This document shows, one piece after another, positions 55,150-64,000 of a stretch of 64,000 nucleotides of DNA; the stretch's first letter is position 1, and each line of letters starts with the position of its first letter. The DNA lies in NCBI GenBank assembly GCA_036023115.1, contig JAYKKT010000074.1:11685501-11749500 (forward strand), read 5' to 3'. The position numbers were made by a program, and so were the translations under genes. The notes below the pieces were generated by a model. The model searched no databases, was not told where the DNA came from, and saw nothing but the letters and a program-made list of their open reading frames with translations. The DNA is from Brasenia schreberi. Its lineage: Eukaryota; Streptophyta; Magnoliopsida; Nymphaeales; Cabombaceae.

Positions 55150-57409
55150 TAGGGAGATTTTAAATTTTGCTATGGCATTTGATCTCTTTATAATCAATAC
55201 AATCTTCAAAAAATGAGATGAACATTTAATTACTTATAAGAGTGGCTTAACACAAACACAAGTTGATTACTTTATTTGTAGAAAAAAAGATAGAGCGTGT
55301 TGTAAAGATTGCAAGGTAATTCCAGGAGAAAGCTTAACCACCCAACATCGACTTTTAGTTATGGATTTACAAATAAAAAAATGGACAAAGAAGAAAAGAG
55401 TGCATCGAGCTATTGATACTAAATGGTGGAACCACAAAAGCGAGAAAGAAGATATATTTAAAGAGAAAGTCCTTCAAGGAGATGTTTGGAATTATGTTGA
55501 AATAAAATCAAGGCAAAGAGGGCATGTTACAAATTACATTATGCTAAAAAAATAGTGAAACTTTAGAGGCTTATAAGAAAGCAAAGAAGGAAGCGAAAAA
55601 AGGTCGTGAGTGAAGCAAAACCTACGATTTGGGAGGATTTATATAAAAAACTCAACTCAAAAGAGGGTGAAAGAGATATTTTTAGGATAGTTAGGGTTAG
55701 AGAGAAAAACTAAAGATCTTAATTATGTTAGATGCATCAAGGCCGAGGATGAAAAAATTCTAGTGGCAAATGATGATATAAGAAATAGATGGAAAAACTA
55801 TTTTTATAAGTTTTTTAATGAAAATAAAGATGTTAGTATTAGCTTACGAGAGTTAGCCAAATCAATAAAGTATATAAATCACAATTTCTACCGACGTATT
55901 CAAAAGAATGAAGTCAAAGAGGCTCTTAAACATATGAAGGGTGGTAAATCGGTAAGACCAGATAATATTTCTATGGAAGTTTGGAAAATACTAGGAGACA
56001 TAGGAATCACTTGGCTCACAAGACTATTTAATGAAATATGAAAAAAACAAAAGATGCCTGAGGAATGGAGAGCAAGTACACTTATACCCATATATAAGAA
56101 CAAGGGAGACATTCAAAATTGTGCGAATTATCGAGGTATCAAGTTAATGAGTCATACTATGAAATTATGGGAAAGAATTATCGAACATAGGTTAAGACAA
56201 GTATCAAGTACAATAGAGAACCAATTTGGACTCATGTTAGGCAGATCTACTGTTGAAACGATTCACCTTTTCAGAGGTCTTATTGAACATTTTAGAGGAA
56301 AAAAGAAAGAGCTTCATATGATATTTATTGATATAGAAAAAGCTTATGATAGTGTATCGAGGGAGGTTTTTTAGAGAACGTTGGAAAAAATAGGTATCCC
56401 ATTGGTTATATTAACCTTATAAGAGACATGTACGATGGTGCAAAAACATGTGTGAGGACTCATGAAGGAATGACAGACTTCTTTGAAGTTAATATTGGGT
56501 TACATCAAGGATCAACTTTAAGTCCATACTTATTTATAATGGTGATTGATGAGTTAACAAAACATATTCAAGATGAAGTGCCTTGGTGTAAGTTATTTGC
56601 AGATGACATTGTGTTAGTAGAAGAGTCTAAGGAAAAAGTTAATAGAAAATTGGAACTATAGAGAGAAGCATTAGAAAGCAAAGGCCTCCGACTTAGTAGA
56701 ACAAAGATAAAATATATGGAATGTAAGTTTGATCATTTGGTTACTTCATAGGAGATAGAAATTAAAATTGGCACACATTGCATCCCCAAAAGGAAAGTTT
56801 TAAATATCTAGGGTCAATTTTTCAGAATGATGGGAGAATTGATGGAGATGTTACGCATAGAATTAATGATGGTTTGTTAAAATGGAGAGAAGCATCAGGT
56901 ATCCTTTGTGATAAGAAGATACCATTAAAGTTAAAAGGTAAATATTATAGAGCAGCAATTAGGACTGCCATGTTTTATGTTTTTGATTGTTGGGCAGTTA
57001 ATCATCAACATGAACAAAAGATGTCTGTGACAGAAATGAAGATGTTGAGATGGATGAGTGGTTAAACAAGAAAAGACCGTATACATAATGAGGTTATTAG
57101 AAACAAATTAGGAGTGGCACCAATAGATGATAAAATGAGAGAATATCGTTTAAGATGATTTGGACATATAGAAAGAAGATCAAAAGAAGAACCTTTAAGA
57201 AGGTTAGAAAAACTAAATTTGGAAAGTATTAAAAGAGGTAGAGGACGACCACAAAAGTGTTGGAAAGAAACAATAAAGAATGATCTAGCTTATTTGGAGT
57301 TAACTGCTAACATGGCACACAATAGGGATATGTGGAAACAAAGAATCCATTTAGCCGACCCCGTCTAGTATGGGAAAAGGCTTAGGTTTTGTTGTTGTTG
57401 TTGTTGTTG
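55150..57409 (+). mobile_element. RTE LINE copy R, 5'-truncated
   Basis: This 2260-bp copy has a perfect 19-bp target duplication TATAGAATGTGAAGTTGAT (55131-55149, 57410-57428). It starts in the endonuclease domain (AGGGAGATTTTAAATTTTGC). It lacks part of the linker near 55500 and has the RT in pieces (55763-56041, 56054-56374, 56428-56661, 56778-57065). It shares the TAG near 56373 and the small deletion near 56404 with copy E. The tail is at 57386-57409. Confidence 0.93.
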
Positions 57410-57428
57410 TATAGAATGTGAAGTTGAT

Positions 57429-58214
57429 GCCAGAGCGCAATGCGAATAAATTGCAGAAAACATAGTATCTTTCTTTCTTTCTTGAGGGGAAGTGAGCTTT
57501 CCTGCAACCATTGCTGATGGTCACTTGCTGCAGGGAGGAGTAGATCATGGAGACTCATGGAAGTCGTGGTGGTGATTGTTTTGAAGCAGAGTGCACTGTG
57601 AAGTGCCTCTGATTGATTATGCAGAAACTAAGCCATTTGTTCCCTATGAATCCCGTTACGACTTTAGTATCATGAACTTTTCATAAACAAATTTCACCGA
57701 GCTGCAATTTTGCTCCCAAGAATTTGACCTAAAAGCAGATTTATCCCCACCGGTAAATTTGACTCAAAAGTTCTGTTGATGTTAAAATTTGGCTAAAGAT
57801 TGTCCTAGTGTTGCCAAATAGAGGTGCTCTACCTTTTCTTTCCAAAAACTCTTGGTTCGAACGGAGACTCGGGTGATGTTGTCAGTAGCATTCGGTAGGA
57901 AGAGCAGGCTATTTAGTGTCAAACAAATTCATAGGCTCAGTTAGATGCTTTCGATATTCTAGATAGAGTGATGTAGCATCGTAGTAGTTTTGCATTTAGT
58001 ATCATAATCCAGATTGGTAATGTGGAATACATTTTCAGTTAAGACGATCGAGGAGCCAAGCCTCTTGTCAGCATTCTAAGCACTTTGGACGATATTCAAC
58101 AACCAAAGTCGACTAAGGATAACAGGGTATTACGTTCGTGTTTGTGAAAACAAATTTTTGGGTCAAATCGGTTTATATACTGATGATGCGAAAGTCAAAA
58201 TCATTATGTATTTT
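57429..58214. other. Intergenic stretch, nothing recognised
   Basis: This AT-rich sequence between RTE R and the tRNA-derived SINE has no open frame of interest. Confidence 0.5.
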
Positions 58215-58224
58215 ATCTTAAGAA

Positions 58225-58338
58225 TGCACTCAGGGATTTAGCTCAACTGACAGCAGGGCTCTCTATCTCCTTTGCTACGGTCGGGAGTTTGATTCCCTGG
58301 GTGTGTGTGTAATAAGTTTCGTCATCCCTTTGTAAAAA
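58225..58338 (+). mobile_element. Small tRNA-derived SINE
   Basis: GGGATTTAGCTCAACTGACA gives an A box (TAGCTCAACTGA) and GGGAGTTTGATTCCC gives a B box. Spacing and the flanking GGGA/TCCC pairing look like a tRNA. The element continues through (GT)n to a short A-rich end. ATCTTAAGAA is duplicated at 58215-58224 and 58339-58348. A decayed tRNA gene is the alternative; the duplication and tail favour a SINE. Confidence 0.65.
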
Positions 58339-58739
58339 ATCTTAAGAAGGATAGTTTTAAATATTGAAGGTGAAGATAAGAGAATTACGATGTCATAAAG
58401 AGGTTGAATAAAATGAAGACGTACATAAAATATTCTGAGGATATCACTGAATTGATAATACAATCAAAACCATCGTATTGGATAATATATGTCGGTTAAC
58501 AGTAAAGATGTTGAGGTGAATATGGGACATATGGGACTTGTGATGAGGTTAACAGTAAAGATGTTGAGGTTAATCGTGCCCAACGTCGACTTAGAATACA
58601 TGTTCGGGAGGACGCTTTCGGTCCTTCGTTGTAACTTGTAAGCGTAAAGCGGAGGCTTCTTCTCGCCAAAAGCTTGACGCAGGTTCTTAGAATTCTTCAT
58701 AAATATTGCCTTCCTCTCTCTCTCGTGGGTGGAAGGGAA

Positions 58740-58997
58740 ATGGCGGCTTCGGCGAGTCCCTCCAACTCTAGGGAGAGAGTCGAAACTGTTTCAAGTGACT
58801 CTGAAATGAGAGACCTTTTACACACCCTCAAGTCCTCCAAAGCTCCCGTATCCCCTCTCTCTCTCTCTCTCTCTCTTTCCCGATGCATTATAGTCTTTTT
58901 TGTGGATTTTAAGTGATTATTTTGATATCTTCTCCTTCTTCTCTTTTTTAATGTAGCATATTGGTTTGCAGGCTGTCATAAACTATGGGGCTTCATG
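58740..58997 (+). CDS. TRXL3-3: Thioredoxin-like 3-3 type protein, first two exons
   Basis: Exon 1 (58740-58847, 36 codons, ATG in GGAAATGGCG) reads MAASASPSNSRERVETVSSD and ends DLLHTLKSSKAP. The intron starts GTATCC and is pyrimidine-rich. Exon 2 (58972-58997) reads AVINYGASW and ends inside the Trp codon at TG|GTATCG. In plant TRXL3-3 proteins (recalled from memory) the same AVINYGASW leads into the redox-site region. The redox-active part and the rest are not visible in the remaining 5 kb, so the following intron is probably long and extends past the RTE/hAT copies. The product would be a small cytosolic thiol-redox protein. Confidence 0.75.
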
Positions 58998-61127
58998 GTA
59001 TCGTTCCCATCCTTTTACTCTTTCGTTTCTGCCAAGCTGTTCTACTTTCCTTGTATCATATCAAACCATATTAAATCGTTGATGCCATTGCTACAGTTTG
59101 CCTTTCATTTGACTTTATGTTCTTGGTTAAATGGTAGTGTTAACGCGCGTAATAACAACAATAGCATTAACGAGATACAACAACAACAACAACAACTAAG
59201 CCTTTTCCCATACTAGACGGTATCGCATTAACGAGATAATGTAATATAATGTCGCATTTCAAAGGATGAACGTTCTTGTTAGTGCCCAAATTGATATATC
59301 ACTTAGCAGTGTTTGCTTGTAATTCCATGTTTATGCTTAGCGGATCCAATCACATAGAGAGAAACTGAAGACGATATTATCAAGGGCAAAATATATCTAC
59401 GTTATCGTGGGGACAAAGCTTTTCTCTCTTTTTCTTCTGAATCTTCCTTAAATGCAGACCATATAAAATGAAGAAATGAAGAACTTCGCTTCCTTTTCTC
59501 TGCCTGTTAGTAATACCTGCGTCGTAGTGGGTCGGCATCTCCGAAATAAAGAGAAGACTTCATTCTGTGACTCTATGAATGATCCACTCATATTCGTCAT
59601 TTTCTACCATTAAACAAATTGAATATTTTCTTGATGATATCGAGTACCAACGAGTTCTTTCTTGTCATACGAAGGATTAATTGGGAGAGACGTGTCTTGT
59701 ATTAATAAAAAATAGTTTTGTTCCAATGATTGTATCCTTCATGAACTTTATTTATGGTTGTTTATTTCATGTGATTGCTAATTGAGTTCTGGCTTATTTC
59801 TAGTAAGGAAAGTGTTTCTGGTTTACTGACGCTGAGAATCTTGTGAGTTTATGGGGGATTTCCTAGATCCTGCCTTTTCTTTTTTTCAGTTTTAGTCCAC
59901 ATTTCACAGGGAAGTTCACCATGGCATGCCTTTCTTTAGCTTTTTCTTTATGTATGAGGAGGTTTCTTGATTCTGCCTTTTCTGTTTTTCTTTTCTTTTC
60001 ACCCATACTTTATGGAGAATTGTATCTAAGATAGAGTTAAAAATCTGGTATTGCTAAAACAATTTACATAGGAAAGGAGCCGGGATATGTTGAGGACTTA
60101 ATGTACGACCAGTCAGTGCGGTTCCTTGCCTTGTGCTGTTTTACGTTAAGACCTACCATCTCTTGTTATGGCCTCTCTTGATCTTACCAGGAAAAGACTA
60201 TGAACATATTTTTCTTGCTTGTTTGTTGGATTATTTATTGTAGGTTAGAAGCTTTCTTGCTTACTTATATCATTGGGCGAATTCATAACACTTATCAATA
60301 GTACTACTACTAGTACTACCCGCCAACTTTCATTTCTTATAACCTTTTGCATCTAATGCTTCTTGCTTTGTGATGGCCCACCAAACCGAATTTGCTGAGA
60401 CAATCTAACTTTATTTGGTCCAATGAAGGATTCTATCTTGTATTAACATGCTTGAGGAGAAAGCATGCCCTAGATCCAAGCATGTGTCTCAATTCCTGAT
60501 GGGTATACATGTTCCTGTGTAGCATCGATGTGGACTTTTATACCTCAAGCAATGAGTGCATAGCAGCAACCTGTCTGTCTGTCGGGCTGAGATTGTCTTT
60601 TGCATTTTGGAGTTTCTATTCACATTGCTTTCACATCTCCTTATATGAAGTGTACATCAAGAATTATTTATCAATGTTTTGTTTCACCTTCAGCCTCACT
60701 GCGGGACATCTACTCATTCAGTTTCTGACACTTGCAAAGAAAAACAACCTGCAATTGATCCTTGTGGCATCCATTCATTAAGCTGCTCGTTTTAATCCAA
60801 AAACTAAAAAATCTGGATCATTTGGCACTAATGATAGCATTAGTCAAGTCAGAGTGACGACTTTAAGAAGTTGTCTGATCAATCATTCATCTCTGCCAAC
60901 CAAAAGCGAAACCAAGATGAAGCCTTTTCCCACAGGCTACATGCATTCACATTCTTAGTTGCCATTCTGATTCATTTTGAGTCAGTCATAGAATTCTCCC
61001 AATTACCCTAATTTCATAGTGCTTATTAAATTATTCACAAGTATCCCAAGACAGAGTAAACCAGCACAGATTCTCCCTAAGAAGTGAAGAACAATATGTT
61101 TATTTTGCTTGTACTATCTCTTGCTCT
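58998..61127. other. Presumed long intron of the thioredoxin-like gene
   Basis: No further thioredoxin exon was found here. The only element seen is the 47-bp RTE tail insertion at 59178-59224. Confidence 0.5.
59178..59224 (-). mobile_element. 47-bp RTE 3'-end insertion
   Basis: This insertion is a (CAA)n tail followed by CTAAGCCTTTTCCCATACTA and GACGGTATC. It is flanked by a perfect 14-bp duplication GCATTAACGAGATA (59164-59177, 59225-59238). It is a second, independent insertion of only the LINE 3' end. Confidence 0.9.
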
Positions 61128-62532
61128 TGTAAGGGATCATCCATGCATTGCCGGTCCCAAGCCTGGATAAAGGATGAGGGTTGTGTTAGGCTTCCGACAG
61201 CCAGCGCAAAACTTCGTTGGATTTTTATAACATGGATTACAAAAATTATGAGCATTGCTTTGGGGCGTCCCCGCCTAGCGACGTGCTGCAGAGCCCGAAT
61301 GCAGTAAGAAGTAAGCAAGGGCCACTACATTTTCGCCCGAATGTAGTGAATCAATTACAGAGAGGGTTCCCACATCATGGATGGGTGTGGGTAAAGAAGT
61401 TAGTCCCGCTACATTGCCGCCTGAATGTAGTGAAAAATTTTCAAAGAGGGTCTCCGTATTTTGATTATGGACGGATGCGGGGGGTAAGGAAGCTAGTCCT
61501 AGATAATAAGATTTGTATTGGTTCTTAGAATATCGGAACATTATTGGGTAAGCTAATGGAGGTGGTAGATACTATGATTCGGAGAAAGATTAATATTCTA
61601 TGTTTACAAGAGAGAAAATGGGTTGGAGAAAAAGCAAAGGAGATAGAGGATACAGGTTTTAAATTATGGTACTCAGGTAAAGAAAAGGCTCGAAACGGAG
61701 TTGGTATTATCATAAATAAAGATTTAAAGGAGAGTGTAGTAGACATACAACGATATGGTGATCGAATCATGACGTTGAAATTAGTGTTAGGAGCAGAGGT
61801 TTTGAATATAGTTTGTGCTTATGCACCCCAAGTAGGACTAGAAGATAGTATAAAGACTGTTTTTTGTGAAGAGTTAGATAAGGTGTTTCAAAAGATTCCA
61901 CAAAGGGAGATGATTTGTTTAGGAAGAGATTTAAATGGACATGTCGGTAAAGAGGCATTAGGATATCAAGGGATTCATGGAAACTTTGGTTTTGGGGATA
62001 TAAACGAGGAAGGTAGGGAGATTTTAAATTTTGCTATGGCATTTGATCTCTTTATAGTCAATATAATCTTCAAAAAACGAGATGAACATTTAATTACTTA
62101 TAAGAGTGGCTTATCACAAACACAAATTGATTACTTTATTTGTAAAAAAAAAGATAGAGCGTGTTGTAAAGATTGTAAGGTAATTCCAGGAGAAAGCTTA
62201 ACCACCCAACATTGACTTTTAGTTATGGATTTACAAATAAAAAAATAGACAAAGAAGAAAAGAGTGCATCGAGCTATTCAGACTAAATGGTGGAACATCA
62301 AAAGCGAGAAAGAAGATATATTTAAATAGAAAGTCCTACAAGGAGATGTTTGGAATTATTTTGGCACACCCTGTGATATGTGGAACAATATGGCTATACA
62401 TATTAGGAAAGTGGCGAAAAATGTGTTAGGGGTATCTAAGGGAAGTGTACCGGCACAAAAAAGAAGCTTGGTGGTGGAGTGAAGTAGTACAAAATAAAAT
62501 AAAGGCAAAGAGGGCATGTTACAAATTACGTT
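61128..62532 (+). mobile_element. RTE LINE copy S, 5' part
   Basis: TGTAAGGGATCATCCATGCA begins the SINE-like 5' region with only about 10 bp missing. The 5' UTR repeats, the endonuclease (61544-62215) and the linker follow. RTE sequence breaks off in ACAAATTACGTT at the hAT fragment and resumes at 63288. Confidence 0.9.
61544..62215 (+). pseudogene. RTE endonuclease domain (copy S)
   Basis: This open frame of 223 codons carries LQERKWVGE (QET changed to QER, which keeps the catalytic Glu), [22 protein letters not shown] and ends TTQH. A stop at 61529-61531 separates it from the ORF start (IRIGS). Confidence 0.88.
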
Positions 62533-62967
62533 AAAAGGCTTAATGATTTGGTTTATATTCGTTGTAACATGCGCCTTCGTGAAAGGTAATGTTGTATTAC
62601 TTTCAAATTTTCAATTTGATATTATTTAACTTCAGTTTTCAATTGTTAATATTACTTACTAATTGTTTATCTTCGTTTGTGTCGTAGGCAATTAAAAAAA
62701 GTAAATAGAGAAGAAAGTCAATTCGATCCAATAAGTTTGGATAATTTTGAGATATTAGAAGATTGGGTTATGGAAGACACTGAAGAAAATGCCCTCCTAA
62801 CAGAAGAAGACGTTGCCTAGATTAATTTGGAAGGAGCGCAACAACATTATGGAGATGAAGAATTTGATTTTGAAGAAGAAGGTGTGGGCATGGCTGATGA
62901 TGATGAGGATATGCAACAAGGAGAAGATGAAGATTATTTAGTTGATGATCCTGATTACAATTTGTAA
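62533..62967 (+). pseudogene. hAT transposase C-terminus
   Basis: Exon 62533-62585 reads KRLNDLVYIRCNMRLRE, the segment that follows the dimerisation domain in plant hAT transposases. The next exon, 62688-62967, reads QLKKVNREESQFDPISLDNF and EDWVMEDTEEN, then an in-frame TAG at about 62818, then a very acidic tail ending DDPDYNL. The family call rests on the RLNDLVY motif plus the hAT-type terminus. Confidence 0.75.
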
Positions 62968-63287
62968 TATGTAACATTATATGTAACTGTAGTGTACTGT
63001 AAAGTGTAAATTATGTCTGTATTTTATTTTTTGGATTCAAAATATGTAAATTTGGATGCAATTGTTCAATGTTGAATGCTCAATCTGTACTAAACTTACA
63101 TTATATGAATTTAAAGCAATTATCAGATTTTTCTTGATTTTTTCCTGATTTTTCCTAATTTTTTACTATTTTTAAATTATTTTTAATTAATTTTTGCATT
63201 ATTTTAATATTAAAGTACGATACGATACAATACGCCCGTATCGTGGAGCCCAGCGATACACGATACGATACGCGTCAGACAACACTG
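62533..63287 (+). mobile_element. hAT transposon 3' portion
   Basis: The end of a hAT transposase is followed by a subterminal region with repeated GATACGATAC-type motifs and the terminus GCGTCAGACAACACTG. The subterminal 240 bp match 30322-30565 in reverse. The 5' part of the transposon and about 800 bp of the host RTE are missing. Confidence 0.82.
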
Positions 63288-64000
63288 GAAAAACCAAAAG
63301 ATGTTCGAGGAATGGAGAGCAAGTACACTTATACCCATATATATTAACAAGGGAGACATTCAAAATTGTGCGAATTATCGAGGTATCAAGTTAATGAGTC
63401 ATACTATGAAATTATGGGAAAGAATTATCGAACGTAGGTTAAGACAAGTATCAAGTACAACAGAGAACCAATTTGGATTCATGCCAGGTAGAACTACTAT
63501 TGAAGCGATTCACCTTTTGAGACGTCTTATGGAATATTTTAGAGCAAAAAAGAAAGACCTTCACATGATATTTATTGATCTAGAAAAAGCTTATGATAGG
63601 GTACCGAGGGAGGTTCTTTGGAGAACTTTGGAAAAAATAGGTATCCCATTGACATATATTAACCTTATAAGAGACATGTATGATGGTGCAAAAACACGTG
63701 TGAGGACTCATGAAGGAACGACATACTTCTTTGAAGTTAATATTGGGTTACATCAAGGATCAACTTTAAGTCCATACTTATTTATAATGGTGATGAATGA
63801 GTTAACAAAACATATTCAAGATGAAGTACCTTGGTGTATATTATTTGCAGATGACATTGTATTAGTGGAGGAGTCTAAGGAAAAAATTAATAGAAAATTG
63901 GAACTATGGAGAAAAACATTAGAAAGCAAAGGCCTCCGACTTAGTAGAACAAAGATAAAATATATGGAATGTAAGTTTGATCATTTGGTTACTTCAAAGG
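63288..64000 (+). mobile_element. RTE LINE copy S, RT part, continues past window
   Basis: GAAAAACCAAAAGATGTTCG resumes the RTE RT domain after the hAT end. [33 protein letters not shown] and FADD are all readable. No frame break is seen in the RT core from about 63365 to the window end. Confidence 0.9.

Overview
The window is nuclear DNA from a flowering plant. It is AT-rich, its genes are broken by canonical GT..AG introns, and most of it is transposable-element sequence: RTE-type LINEs with (TTG)n tails, small SINE-like partners of those LINEs, Ty1/copia LTR elements and hAT fragments. I cannot name the species.

The backbone of the left two thirds (2.4-44.6 kb, + strand) is one host gene, a RecQ-family DNA helicase that I recognise as the plant RECQL2 orthologue. 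Eighteen coding exons are visible. They join in frame at canonical splice sites into 614 residues plus a stop; the N-terminal part (about 90 residues, by comparison with Arabidopsis from memory) lies left of the window. The gene is spread over more than 42 kb because three introns are filled with nested elements. (i) Intron 2.86-17.74 kb holds an old RTE on the minus strand, split by a second full-length RTE and by a copia element, which itself carries a 4.3-kb non-coding LTR element. (ii) Intron 21.05-34.48 kb holds an RTE split by a full-length RTE and by a copia element, which itself contains another RTE with a hAT end inside it. (iii) Intron 39.23-44.07 kb holds a shrunken copia element 12 bp from the splice donor and a SINE-like element. 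Many of these insertions are proven by target-site duplications read directly from the sequence.

Right of RECQL2 (44.6-50.7 kb) is another RTE nest: an old minus-strand copy split by a younger plus-strand copy that has a 650-bp internal duplication. At 50.93-51.20 kb is a short, GC-rich, intronless gene for an 87-residue cysteine-rich protein with CX9C spacings, directly preceded by a (GA)n tract. From 51.7 to 57.4 kb lie a SINE-like copy, RTE relics, a 50-bp RTE tail insertion, two possible exons of an unrecognised gene with an internal stop, and a 2.26-kb 5'-truncated RTE. At 58.2 kb is a small tRNA-derived SINE. At 58.74 kb begins a gene for a thioredoxin-like protein (TRXL3-3 type); its first two exons are visible and the rest was not found. 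The window closes with an RTE interrupted by the 3' end of a hAT transposon.

The most interesting system is the RTE family and its parasites. The LINE starts with about 150 bp that also form the body of ~205-220-bp SINE-like copies. LINE and SINE-like copies share the same 3' end. Two insertions of only 47-50 bp, consisting of nothing but that 3' end, carry clean target-site duplications. Defective and chimeric RTE copies share the same lesions, which suggests mobilisation in trans or recombination among copies.
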